Below, one piece after another: positions 14,847-22,436 of a stretch of DNA of 39,594 bases. A program made the translations under genes and the position numbers. The stretch lies in assembly GCA_046152925.1 (NCBI GenBank), contig JBJXFX010000125.1:1-39594 (forward strand), written 5' to 3'. Each line of letters opens with the position of its first letter. Position 1 is the stretch's first letter. This DNA is from CAMAUF01 sp046152925. GTDB taxonomy: Bacteria; Chloroflexota; Dehalococcoidia; Tepidiformales; Tepidiformaceae. The notes under the pieces are model-generated. The model was not told the DNA's origin. It made no database searches and worked only from the letters and a program-made list of their open reading frames with translations.

Positions 14847-16250
14847 GTGGTTGCTTCCGCTTCGCTCACGACCCTCTTCCGCCCGCGCGCCGTCGCGGTG
14901 GCCGGCGCCAGCAGCAACGTTGATAGCGCCGGGCAGGATTACGTGCGGTCGTTGCAGGCGTTCGGCTTCGCCGGGCCGATCTACCCGATCAACCCCAAAG
15001 CGCCGGAAATTGCTGGGCTCAAGGCGTATCCGTCTCTTTTGGAGACGCCGACGGGCATCGACCTCGTGATCTCCTGCGTGCCAGCGGGCGCGGTGCTCGA
15101 CCTCGTCGAGCAGTGCGGCAAGAAGGGAGTGCAGTTCCTGCACCTCTTCACGGGGCGATTCAGCGAGACGGGCGAAGCCGAGGCCGCCGAGCTTGAGCGC
15201 GAGATCGAGATCCGTGCGCGCGCGGCCGGCGTCCGCATCTTGGGACCGAACGGCATGGGGCTCTATCACCCGGCCGGCGGTCTGGCGTTTCGCCCGGACT
15301 TGCCGACGGACCAGGGTGGCGTCGCGTTCCTGAGCCAGAGCGGCAACAACGCGGTCGAGGTGATCCTGCGCGGGCACGCGCGAGGGCTGCGGTTCGGCAA
15401 GGTCGCGAACTACGGCAACGGGATGGACATCACCCCCGGCGAGATGCTTGCGTACCTTGCAGACGACCCCGAGACCACGGCGATCGGCGCCTACGTCGAG
15501 GGTGTGCCGGATGGGCGGGGCTTTTTCGAAGGGCTTCGGGCGGCCGCCGCGCGGAAGCCGGTGGTCATCCACAAGGCGGGGCGGACCGCGGCGGGCGCCC
15601 GTTCGGCGGCTTCGCACACGGCAGCGCTGGCCGGCTCGGCGGCGCTGTGGTCGGCTGCCCTGCGTCAGGCTGGCGCGGTGGAGGCGCAGAGCCAGGAGCA
15701 GCTGCTCGACCTGTTGGTCGGGGCGTCGCTGTTGGCACGCCCCAAGGGCCGGAAGGTGGCCGTCGTGGGTGGTGGCGGCGGACGGAGCGTGCAGTCCGCC
15801 GACGCCTGTGAGGAGAACCGGCTCGACGTGCTGCCGCTGCCCGTGGCCGTCCGCGAGCAGGTGCGCGCGAAGGCGCCCGCACTCGCCGACTGGGTCGGGA
15901 ATCCCGTGGACCAGTCGATCCTGGCGGGCTCCGGGCTTTCCTCGAACGGCCTACTGGACCTGATGCTCGCTGGCGATGCCTACGACTTCGCGATCGCGAA
16001 CGTCGGTGAGGACTGGTTTTTCGGGCGGCCGGACGCCGAAGACCGGATGCGCCACGCCTGCAACCGTCTCAAGGCGACGGCGCTGGGCTCGGGCAAGCCG
16101 GTTGCGGTGGTGCTTGGCCCCACGGAGACGATGAACCCGCGCCACCGGGCGCTGGTGGACGCCGTCCGTGACGACCTGACGACCAGCGGGGTGGCGGTCT
16201 TCTATTCCATCGAACGCGCGGCTTGGGCCTTGGGCCGGCTCGCACCTTAG
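14847..16250 (+). CDS. CoA-binding protein, NDP-forming acyl-CoA synthetase-like (second copy)
   Basis: A 467-residue paralog of the gene at 1700-3133. The N-terminal CoA-binding domain starts at FRPRAVAVAGASSN. The ligase domain includes GPNGMGLY and GGVAFLSQSGNNAVEV, and the phospho-His loop SHTAALAGS lies near residue 255. The ATP-grasp part is again missing. GTG at 14847 is preferred over the ATG at 14838 because of the promoter position. It leads an apparent operon with two VOC genes, spaced 15 and 17 bp apart. Confidence 0.85.
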   Translation: MVASASLTTLFRPRAVAVAGASSNVDSAGQDYVRSLQAFGFAGPIYPINPKAPEIAGLKAYPSLLETPTGIDLVISCVPAGAVLDLVEQCGKKGVQFLHLFTGRFSETGEAEAAELEREIEIRARAAGVRILGPNGMGLYHPAGGLAFRPDLPTDQGGVAFLSQSGNNAVEVILRGHARGLRFGKVANYGNGMDITPGEMLAYLADDPETTAIGAYVEGVPDGRGFFEGLRAAAARKPVVIHKAGRTAAGARSAASHTAALAGSAALWSAALRQAGAVEAQSQEQLLDLLVGASLLARPKGRKVAVVGGGGGRSVQSADACEENRLDVLPLPVAVREQVRAKAPALADWVGNPVDQSILAGSGLSSNGLLDLMLAGDAYDFAIANVGEDWFFGRPDAEDRMRHACNRLKATALGSGKPVAVVLGPTETMNPRHRALVDAVRDDLTTSGVAVFYSIERAAWALGRLAP

Positions 16251-16265
16251 TCACAGGAGGACGGC

Positions 16266-16667
16266 ATGACGGTCAGACTCGGCAAAGACTCGATTGACAT
16301 TGGCATCGTCGTGAGCGACGCGGCGAAGGCGTTGGCGTTCTATCGCGACACGCTCGGCTTCGAGCACGTCGCCACGACGCCGATGCCCGGGATGACGATG
16401 GAACGGCTGATGTGCGGGACGACGATGGTCAAGCTGGTCGTGCCGGCGAAGCAGCCCGAGGCGAGCGCACCTCCCGGCGGCATCGCCGGGGCGCGCGGCA
16501 TCCGCTACTGGACCGTGACGGTGACGAACCTCGACGAAATCCTGGAGAAGTGCGCCGCGGACGGCTACAAGGTCGCGGTGCCGCGCCGGACCGCCCGCCC
16601 TGGCCTCGACATCGGGATCGTGGAAGACCCCGACGGGAACTGGCTCGAATTCATCATGAACACGTAG
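16266..16667 (+). CDS. VOC family protein
   Basis: A 133-residue protein with the glyoxalase/bleomycin-resistance fold: DIGIVVSDAAKALAFYRDTL at the start of module one, and EDPDGNWLEFI at the end of module two with the expected Glu ligand. The first metal position is Asp or Gly rather than His, so metal binding is uncertain. AGGAGG 6 nt before the ATG and the 15-bp gap from the previous gene indicate cotranscription with the acyl-CoA-synthetase-like gene. Substrate unknown, but the context suggests an acyl-CoA or carbonyl intermediate. Confidence 0.85.
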   Translation: MTVRLGKDSIDIGIVVSDAAKALAFYRDTLGFEHVATTPMPGMTMERLMCGTTMVKLVVPAKQPEASAPPGGIAGARGIRYWTVTVTNLDEILEKCAADGYKVAVPRRTARPGLDIGIVEDPDGNWLEFIMNT

Positions 16668-16684
16668 CTCACGGGAGGCGCGGG

Positions 16685-17104
16685 ATGGCCATCATCCGGC
16701 AGGTGACGCCGTTCATGTACGCACCGAGCGTGCCCGAGGCGGTCCGGTTCTTCCGCGACCTGTTGGGCTTCCGCGTCGAGTCTGAGATGGACGGCTATGC
16801 GTACGTCTCGCGTGATGGGGCGGCGGTCCGGATTCTCCAGGCCGACGACCATGACCACGACGAACACGGGAACGACGTGCCGCGGCCGGCGGGTTGGATG
16901 GCACCGCCGCCGGCCCGGCGATTCCGGTACTACTTCGACTGCGACGATGTGGACGCCTTGGCCGCCGAGCTCCGGCCGCGGCTTGCCCACCTCCCGGCGG
17001 GCGACGTGTACGGCCCGGTCGACCAGCCGTATGGACAGCGGGAGTACATGATCCTGGCGCCAGACGGGGATCTGGTCGTGTTTGGGGCGCCGATCGCGGG
17101 CTAA
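16685..17104 (+). CDS. VOC family protein
   Basis: A 139-residue VOC protein, third gene of the operon. It starts VTPFMYAPSVPEAVRFFRDL and ends with REYMILAPDGDLVVFG. A His/Asp-rich stretch (DDHDHDEHG, about residues 57-65) sits between the two modules and could bind metal, which is unusual for the family. GGGAGG lies 7 nt before the ATG. Function is not identifiable. Confidence 0.82.
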   Translation: MAIIRQVTPFMYAPSVPEAVRFFRDLLGFRVESEMDGYAYVSRDGAAVRILQADDHDHDEHGNDVPRPAGWMAPPPARRFRYYFDCDDVDALAAELRPRLAHLPAGDVYGPVDQPYGQREYMILAPDGDLVVFGAPIAG

Positions 17105-17131
17105 CGCGGAGACGGCGTGAATGCACGGCCC

Positions 17132-17548
17132 TTAACGCATCAGAACTTCGAAGCCTGCCTGCTCGAAGCCGTGGTCCGTAGTCGCGATGCGCTTGAGCTT
17201 GCGGTCGAGCATCAGTTCCATGCTGATGCAGTCGGTCATGCTCCAGTCCTTATCTGTATATCGCCGGTAGCGGGACTCGGCGCGCATCACCAGCCCTATC
17301 GAGACAGTGACGATTTCCCAACCCGCATGATCCCGGATGCGGTCGATGAATCCGGCCACAGTCAAACGGTAGTTTCCGCCGCGGCTGAAGTAGTTGGCGT
17401 ACTCGATGAGGATCGCATCGCTCGTTGTAAGGTTCGTCCGGGAGCGGGTAAGCTGATCCATCAATTCCAGAGCGATCTGCCTGGAAGAGTCCCGAGCGTC
17501 CGTGAGCCCGATCAAGAACGCGGAATCAACGAAGACCGACTCAGGCAT
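17132..17548 (-). CDS. PIN-domain ribonuclease toxin (VapC-like)
   Basis: A 138-residue PIN-domain protein. The conserved acidic residues are present: Asp8 in VFVDSAF, Glu49 in ILIEYANY, Asp101 and Asp106 in DKDWSMTD, and Asp125 in IATTDHGF. Toxins of this family cut tRNA or rRNA to stop translation. The ATG at 17548 overlaps the last 8 nt of the gene upstream, so the two are translationally coupled. Base composition is lower in GC than neighbouring housekeeping genes. A longer in-frame start at 17683 would run deep into the partner gene and is rejected. Confidence 0.88.
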   Translation of the reverse strand: MPESVFVDSAFLIGLTDARDSSRQIALELMDQLTRSRTNLTTSDAILIEYANYFSRGGNYRLTVAGFIDRIRDHAGWEIVTVSIGLVMRAESRYRRYTDKDWSMTDCISMELMLDRKLKRIATTDHGFEQAGFEVLMR

Positions 17549-17975
17549 TGGAGCGGCGCATGTCGTCGCGAAGATAGTCGTCGTGGCGGCTTGCGCCGTC
17601 CACGCGCCAACCGCCGAGTGCTTCGGCTTGGTTCGCGAGCCAGGCAAGCGGCGACTCATCCGACCGACTTCCTGCATCATCATGCTCGCACGGCGTGATA
17701 ATGCGGTGAACCTTTACATCAATGAGATCGCCGCCGGATACTGTTGAAACGTCGGTCGGGATCGCAAAGCATCCATCATGCGTTAGCTTGAAGTAATGAT
17801 GATTCCAATGACCACCGGATTGTGGCCGGATGGAGACTTGGATAAGTTGGCGGTTCTCTCCATCGTCCAAACCCAACTTGAGTTTCGATGCCGCCGGGAT
17901 GGCGACGTGCCGGTTCTTGGTCGCTTGAACGCGGCCGACGAACTCATCGATCACCTCATCGAGATAGCTGGCCAT
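17541..17975 (-). CDS. Antitoxin partner of the PIN toxin, AbrB-like N-terminus
   Basis: A 144-residue protein. Residues about 13-55 (RVQATKNRHVAIPAASKLKL and following) resemble a swapped-hairpin AbrB/MazE DNA-binding half. The middle (SGGHWNHHYFKLTHDGCF) is unlike standard VapB. The C-terminal tail (ASRHDDYLRDDMRRSNA), with WLANQAEAL before it, has the look of a toxin-wrapping segment. At 144 residues it is longer than the usual VapB of about 80, so the middle may be an extra domain. GGAGAGGAGG lies 7 nt before the ATG at 17975. Confidence 0.72.
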   Translation of the reverse strand: MASYLDEVIDEFVGRVQATKNRHVAIPAASKLKLGLDDGENRQLIQVSIRPQSGGHWNHHYFKLTHDGCFAIPTDVSTVSGGDLIDVKVHRIITPCEHDDAGSRSDESPLAWLANQAEALGGWRVDGASRHDDYLRDDMRRSNA

Positions 17976-18000
17976 TGCCGCGCCTCCTCTCCGTTACCCG

Positions 18001-18006
18001 AGTCTA
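18001..18006 (-). promoter_or_regulatory. -10 box TAGACT of the toxin-antitoxin operon
   Basis: TAGACT on the minus strand leaves a leader of about 20 nt containing the ribosome site of the antitoxin gene. Confidence 0.45.
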
Positions 18007-18024
18007 GCGCCGGCATCTTGGACT

Positions 18025-18051
18025 TGTCTAGTGGGTTGGCTCAACTAGACA
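18025..18051. promoter_or_regulatory. Palindromic operator of the toxin-antitoxin operon
   Basis: TGTCTAGT (18025-18032) and ACTAGACA (18044-18051) form a perfect 8-bp inverted repeat with an 11-bp spacer, just upstream of the -10 box. More TCTAG half-sites lie at 18003 and 18054. This fits autoregulation by the antitoxin or the complex. It lies 3 bp before the end of nadE. Confidence 0.6.
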
Positions 18052-18054
18052 GTT

Positions 18055-19788
18055 CTAGCGATCCCCGCGCCAGCGGCTGGCGAGCGGGAAGCGGCGGTCC
18101 CGGCCGAAGGCGCGGGTGGTAATCTTCACACCGGGGGCGGCTTGGCGGCGCTTGTACTCGTTCCGGTCGACCATCCCGATCACCCGGCGCACGGTCGCGT
18201 CGTCGAACCCGGCGGCGACGATCTCCTCGGCGGTGCGGTCGTCCTCGACGTACATCTCCAGGATCGGGTCGAGCACCTCGTACGGGGGCAGGGAGTCCTG
18301 GTCCAGCTGGTCTGGGCGAAGCTCAGCGCTGGGCGGTTTGTCGATCACGTTCTGGGGGATGAGGGCGCGACCCTCGCGGCGGTTGTACCAGCGAGCAAGG
18401 TCGTAGACGAGCGTCTTGGGGACATCCTTGATGACGGCGTAGCCGCCAGCCATGTCTCCGTAGAGGGTCGCGTAGCCGGTCGCCATTTCGCTCTTGTTGC
18501 CGGTGGTGAGCACGATCCAGCCGAACTTGTTGCTCAACGTCATCAGGACGTTGCCGCGTTGGCGGGACTGGAGGTTCTCCTCGGCGACGCCGGGGTCGGC
18601 GCCGTCGAACGCCTCGTCGAGCATTTCCAGCATCGCGGCGTGGGCGGGCTCGATGGGGACGCTGAGGTAGCGGATGCCGAGGTTCGCGGCGAGCTCAGCG
18701 GCGTCGTCGCGGCTATGGCCGGACGAATAGCGGCTGGGCATCGAGACGCCGATGACGTTCTCCGCGCCGATCGCGTCGACCGCGACGGCGGCGACGACGG
18801 TCGAGTCGATCCCGCCGGAGAGCCCGATGACGGCCTTGCGGAATCCTGTTTTGCCGAGATAGTCGCGGGTGGCGAGGACGAGCGCTTTCCAGACCTCTTC
18901 GGTGTCATCAAGGGGCTGCGCCACGGGCTGTACGAGGGGACCGGAATGCGGCGGGAGCGATGCCGTGACGGTGATCCGTTCAGTCGCCGCCGGGTCGCGG
19001 TCTCTGAGCGAGAGGCGGCGGCGCGGGTCGTGGAGGCGGCGCTGGGCGACGGCGTCGAGGTCGAGGTCGACGAGGAGGAGGGCCTCTTCGAACTGCGGCG
19101 CGCGAGCGACGAGGGCGCCTTGGGCGTCGAAAACAACGGAGCCGCCATCGAAGACGAGCTCGTCCTGGCCGCCGACGGCGTTGAGGTAGGCGACGGCAAT
19201 GAGGTTGTCGGCAGCGCGGGTTGCGACCATTCGCTCCCGGTCGCGAAAGCGGCCGCGGTGGTACGGCGAGGCGTTGATGTTGATGCAGACCTCGGCGCCA
19301 CCGAGCGAGACTTCGTCGAGCGGCGAGCCGGGGTACCAAATGTCCTCGCAGATGCTGACGCCGAAGCGAAAGCCCTGGGCCTCGTAGGTCGGGACGCGGC
19401 GGCCCGGCGCAAAGTAGCGCTCTTCGTCGAAAACGCCATAGTTCGGCAGGCGCCACTTGTGATAGGTGTCGACCCATTGGCCGTCGGCGAGGATTGCGGC
19501 GCCGTTGAGCGCCTGCCCATCACGCCAATCGACGAAGCCGACGACCGCGACGATCCCGCGCGTCAGCGGGGCGAGCGCGGCCGTTGCTTCGAGCGAGGCT
19601 TCGCAGAAGGCCCGACGGAGGAGAAGGTCTTCGGGCGGGTAGCCGGTCACCGCGAGCTCAGGGAAGGCGACGATGGCGCAGCCCGCGTCGCGGGCTTCGG
19701 CGATCCGCGCGGCGATGGCGCGACAGTTCCCTTCGAGGTCACCGACGGTGGTGTTGATCTGGGCGAGGCCGACCCGGCAGTTGCGCAT
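18055..19788 (-). CDS. nadE: Glutamine-dependent NAD+ synthetase
   Basis: A 577-residue two-domain enzyme making NAD+ from nicotinate adenine dinucleotide with glutamine as nitrogen donor. The N-terminal nitrilase-type amidase has the triad Glu44 (FPELAVTGYPP), Lys111 (YHKWRLPNYG) and Cys147 (SICEDIW). The C-terminal synthetase has the P-loop SGGIDS at 324-329, then SLPPYEVLDPIL and the terminal region after FDDATVRRV. The start at 19788 has AGGAG upstream and matches the family start (RVGLAQINTTVGD). It is probably read from the folP side, 79 bp upstream. Confidence 0.96.
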   Translation of the reverse strand: MRNCRVGLAQINTTVGDLEGNCRAIAARIAEARDAGCAIVAFPELAVTGYPPEDLLLRRAFCEASLEATAALAPLTRGIVAVVGFVDWRDGQALNGAAILADGQWVDTYHKWRLPNYGVFDEERYFAPGRRVPTYEAQGFRFGVSICEDIWYPGSPLDEVSLGGAEVCININASPYHRGRFRDRERMVATRAADNLIAVAYLNAVGGQDELVFDGGSVVFDAQGALVARAPQFEEALLLVDLDLDAVAQRRLHDPRRRLSLRDRDPAATERITVTASLPPHSGPLVQPVAQPLDDTEEVWKALVLATRDYLGKTGFRKAVIGLSGGIDSTVVAAVAVDAIGAENVIGVSMPSRYSSGHSRDDAAELAANLGIRYLSVPIEPAHAAMLEMLDEAFDGADPGVAEENLQSRQRGNVLMTLSNKFGWIVLTTGNKSEMATGYATLYGDMAGGYAVIKDVPKTLVYDLARWYNRREGRALIPQNVIDKPPSAELRPDQLDQDSLPPYEVLDPILEMYVEDDRTAEEIVAAGFDDATVRRVIGMVDRNEYKRRQAAPGVKITTRAFGRDRRFPLASRWRGDR

Positions 19789-19803
19789 CAGCACTCCTGA
19801 CTT

Positions 19804-19820
19804 CGTGTCATCGTGACACG
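19804..19820. promoter_or_regulatory. Palindrome CGTGTCA-TCG-TGACACG upstream of nadE
   Basis: Perfect 7-bp arms with a 3-bp centre lie 16 bp upstream of the nadE start, in the folP-nadE gap. It could be a repressor site for NAD synthesis or a small hairpin. No regulator can be assigned. Confidence 0.4.
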
Positions 19821-19867
19821 AACTCGTCTCGCACTCTGCCATCCGGGTGGCGGTGGCGCAAGGCGCA

Positions 19868-21070
19868 TCACCAGCGCTGGCCCTTGGGCGGCTCCTTGTC
19901 GGGCGCGGCGGTCGTCATGTGGGCGGCGGAGGTGTTGGAGGCCCAGGGCCAGGACTCCGGGCCTGGTGCGAAGTCTCCCGGCTGCGCCGTGGTCAGGGCG
20001 GCGGCGAGGTCCAGCGCCCTTCGCGCGCCGGCGGCATCGTGCACCCGGAAAATGCGTGCTCCTTGCGCGAACGCCAGGGCGCTGGCGGCGTGTGTTTCGA
20101 GGTCGCGCTCGGCCGGGACGCGACCGGTGACGCTGCCGATGAAGTTCTTGCGTGAGTGCGCGAGCAAGATAGGCCGGCCGCAGCTTCGCAGTTCGCCGAG
20201 GCGGCGGAGGATCTGGATGTCCTCGTCGTGGCTCTTGCCGAAGGCGATGCCGGGGTCCACGCAGATCTGGTCGAACGGGAGGCCGCTGGCTTCGAGCTCC
20301 GCGAGGCGTTCGAACATCCAGCTCACCGTTTCGGCGACGACGTCTGCATAGAGAGGTGGTGCATCGGGGCGGCGCTTCGGGACGGAATAGCTGTAGTTCA
20401 GGACATAACCTGCGCCAGCGCGGGCGGCCTCGGCCGCCGCGCCGAGGCCAAGGGTGAGCCCACTGATGTCGTTCACGACCTCCGCGCCGGAGTCCAGCGC
20501 GGCGCGGGCGACGAGCGGCTTGTAGGTGTCGCTGGAGACGACGTGCCCTTCCCGCGCGAGGGCGGCGACGGCCGTCGCGACCACCTTCGCTTCGGCTTCG
20601 GCATCCAGGACCGGCCGGTCGGCGCGGGCCGTTTCGGCGCCGACGTCGATCAGCGTGGCGCCGGCCGCGCGCAGCTCCTCGGCGCGGCGCAGCGCGCCGC
20701 TGGGGTCCGTCCCAACCCCGTCGCCGGAAAACGAGTCGTCCGTGAGGTTGACGATCCCCATCACGTGGGGCCAATCCATCGGCAGCTCCACCGTCCGGAG
20801 CCGCCAGCGAGGCGGGCTCAGCGCCCGGCGGAGGAGGTCCGCCTCCTTCATTCGGCCGGCCTGCATCGCGTCGGCGAGGAGCAGGAGGTTCGAGCGAGTC
20901 GAGGTGACGCGGACGACCGAGGCCTCTCGCACGTAGGGGAGGCGCAAGGCCGCCGCCGGCGCGTCGGCGCCGACCTCCGCAGGGAACTCGACCGTCCATA
21001 GTGGGTCGGGCAGGCCCTGGAGCTGGGATGGGCTCGGAGGGACGAGGCGGACGGGTGGACGGGGTCTCAA
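19868..21070 (-). CDS. folP: Dihydropteroate synthase-like protein
   Basis: A 400-residue protein with a pterin-binding TIM barrel from about residue 103. Family motifs are MGIVNLTDDSFS, IDVGAETARA, NDISGL, DPGIAFGKS, AHSRKNFIG and FRVHDA. Several differ from the usual DHPS loops: NLTPDSFS is NLTDDSFS, and GGESTRP is GAETARA, although the Arg is kept. A roughly 100-residue N-terminal extension precedes the barrel. It may be a true folate enzyme with altered loops or a relative with another pterin substrate. A TTG at 21070 overlaps the upstream stop as TTGA, implying translational coupling. Confidence 0.8.
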   Translation of the reverse strand: MRPRPPVRLVPPSPSQLQGLPDPLWTVEFPAEVGADAPAAALRLPYVREASVVRVTSTRSNLLLLADAMQAGRMKEADLLRRALSPPRWRLRTVELPMDWPHVMGIVNLTDDSFSGDGVGTDPSGALRRAEELRAAGATLIDVGAETARADRPVLDAEAEAKVVATAVAALAREGHVVSSDTYKPLVARAALDSGAEVVNDISGLTLGLGAAAEAARAGAGYVLNYSYSVPKRRPDAPPLYADVVAETVSWMFERLAELEASGLPFDQICVDPGIAFGKSHDEDIQILRRLGELRSCGRPILLAHSRKNFIGSVTGRVPAERDLETHAASALAFAQGARIFRVHDAAGARRALDLAAALTTAQPGDFAPGPESWPWASNTSAAHMTTAAPDKEPPKGQRW

Positions 21071-21561
21071 CGAAGGGACTCGATCATGCGGCGGGCCTGC
21101 CAGAGGTGTTCGAGGTCGTGTTGATACAGCTCGCGAACGAGGTCACGGACGGTGACACGTCCGCGGTACGGGTGGATGCCTCCACGGTCCCATGCGGGCT
21201 CGGGGAGGTCCCAGAGGGTGTAGGTGACGCTCCGGCGGTAGTAGTGGAACTCCTGGAGGAGGTCGTCTTCGTCCTCATCCTCGTAATCTTCGCGGAAGGG
21301 GATATCGTCGACGCCGACGTGGCGGATGTCGGGCTCGCGCTTGGCGATGATCGTCTCGACCTGCTCCGCCACGCCCAGCTCGACATCGCGGACGTGGGCG
21401 AGGACGCCGAGGAGGGTCCAACAGTCGTCCTGGTCGCGACCCGGCTGGATCAGGTATCGGCGGGGAATGCCGTCGATGGCGCGGCGGAATTCCCCCGAGG
21501 CTTCGCCCAGCGCCTTCAGGAGGAACGCGGGGTCGGAACCGGCCTGACGCACGTACCGCAT
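21067..21561 (-). CDS. DinB-fold protein (putative metal-dependent)
   Basis: A 164-residue four-helix-bundle protein of the DinB/YfiT superfamily. The likely metal histidines are in LAHVRDVE (about residue 56) and YQHDLEHLWQAR near the C-terminus. A very acidic stretch (EDYEDEDEDDL) sits in the middle. Members include thiol transferases and many proteins of unknown role. It is the first gene of the DinB-folP(-nadE) transcript: its ATG at 21561 has a leaderless -10 box, and folP overlaps its stop. Confidence 0.82.
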   Translation of the reverse strand: MRYVRQAGSDPAFLLKALGEASGEFRRAIDGIPRRYLIQPGRDQDDCWTLLGVLAHVRDVELGVAEQVETIIAKREPDIRHVGVDDIPFREDYEDEDEDDLLQEFHYYRRSVTYTLWDLPEPAWDRGGIHPYRGRVTVRDLVRELYQHDLEHLWQARRMIESLR

Positions 21562-21567
21562 GGGCGG

Positions 21568-21573
21568 ATTGTA
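21568..21573 (-). promoter_or_regulatory. -10 box TACAAT, candidate leaderless promoter
   Basis: TACAAT on the minus strand ends 6 nt before the ATG at 21561. Confidence 0.6.
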
Positions 21574-21604
21574 GCGCGTTGTCCGCGCCGGAATCGGCCT
21601 CAGG

Positions 21605-21631
21605 GGAGCGCCTCAGGAGTTTGGGCGCTCC
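21605..21631. repeat. 8-bp inverted repeat upstream of the DinB gene
   Basis: GGAGCGCC (21605-21612) and GGCGCTCC (21624-21631) pair across an 11-nt loop, between the DinB promoter and the long hairpin at 21698. Confidence 0.45.
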
Positions 21632-21697
21632 TCCTCCAATGTAGTGAGCCGTTCCTCACGCGGGGAATGGGTACGTCGGGACGCGGGGGGGCCCTCG

Positions 21698-21738
21698 CCC
21701 ACCATCTTCTCCCGACCGCGGCGGGAGAAGATGGTGGG
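21698..21738. terminator. Perfect 17-bp hairpin downstream of pyrE
   Basis: CCCACCATCTTCTCCCG pairs exactly with CGGGAGAAGATGGTGGG across a 7-nt loop. It starts 64 bp after the pyrE stop on the minus strand. There is no T tract, but the stem is strong enough to act as a transcript end or processing site. Its core and the GCCCTCGCCC before it resemble the REP-like element at 14633 and 33563. Confidence 0.6.
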
Positions 21739-21801
21739 TGTATCTGGTATGCCACGGATCGCCGGACGCATCCAAAGAATGCCCTCGACAGAATCGCCCG
21801 C

Positions 21802-22359
21802 TTAGGTGACGGTCAGGGGGACGCCTTTGGGGCAAAGTGGGCATTCGGCGGGCGCCCAGGAGACGACGTTGAGCGGCATGCAGGCGAAGAAGGGCACCCC
21901 GAAGTCGACTTTGCCGCCAGAACGGTCGATCAGGACGGCGACGCCGGCCACCTCCGCTCCGCGCTCGCGTACTGCGTCGATCACGTCGCGGACGCTGCCG
22001 CCCGTCGTGAGGACATCGTCGACGACGAGGACGCGGTCGCCGGGGCCGAGCTGGAAGCCGCGCTTGAACTCACGGCCCTCGCCGGCGTCTTTGCGCTCGC
22101 AGATGAGCGCCGGGAGCCCGAGGTGCTTGGCTGTCTCGAAGCTGAGGATGATGCCGCCGGTTGTGGGCCCGGCGACCATGTTCACTTTGTCGCGGAAGTG
22201 GGCGGCGATCCGCTCGCAGAAGCGGGCCGTGAGGTCGGGCCACTGGAGGATGCGGAACTTCTCAATATAGAGGTCGCCATGGCGACCGCTGGCGAGCTGG
22301 AAGTGGCCGCGGAGCAGCGCCCCGCGTTCGGCGAGCAGGTCTTCCCATTCGTCTGGCAT
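21802..22359 (-). CDS. pyrE: Orotate phosphoribosyltransferase
   Basis: A 185-residue enzyme converting orotate and PRPP to OMP in pyrimidine synthesis. The PRPP-binding motif VLVVDDVLTTGGSV is at about residues 108-121. The substrate hood is preceded by GHFQLASGRHGDLYIEKF, and AGPTTGGIIL and ALICERKDAGEG follow as expected. The C-terminus has a Cys pair (PAECPLCPKG) found in a subset of PyrE proteins. The start at 22359 is set by a leaderless -10 box 7 nt upstream. It is divergent from the gene at 22437. Confidence 0.95.
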   Translation of the reverse strand: MPDEWEDLLAERGALLRGHFQLASGRHGDLYIEKFRILQWPDLTARFCERIAAHFRDKVNMVAGPTTGGIILSFETAKHLGLPALICERKDAGEGREFKRGFQLGPGDRVLVVDDVLTTGGSVRDVIDAVRERGAEVAGVAVLIDRSGGKVDFGVPFFACMPLNVVSWAPAECPLCPKGVPLTVT

Positions 22360-22366
22360 ACGGGCG

Positions 22367-22372
22367 AGCCTA
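22367..22372 (-). promoter_or_regulatory. -10 box TAGGCT, candidate leaderless pyrE promoter
   Basis: TAGGCT on the minus strand ends 7 nt before the pyrE ATG. Confidence 0.55.
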
Positions 22373-22423
22373 GCTCGATTGGTGCCGGAGCGTCCACGCC
22401 CCGGCACGTAACCGGGCGTCGGC

Positions 22424-22429
22424 TACCCT
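22424..22429 (+). promoter_or_regulatory. -10 box TACCCT, candidate leaderless promoter
   Basis: TACCCT ends 7 nt before the ATG at 22437. Confidence 0.5.
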
Positions 22430-22436
22430 ACGGCCG

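Noticed and set aside
18142..19800. Long open frame opposite nadE
   Set aside because: Antisense shadow of nadE, which carries all catalytic residues.
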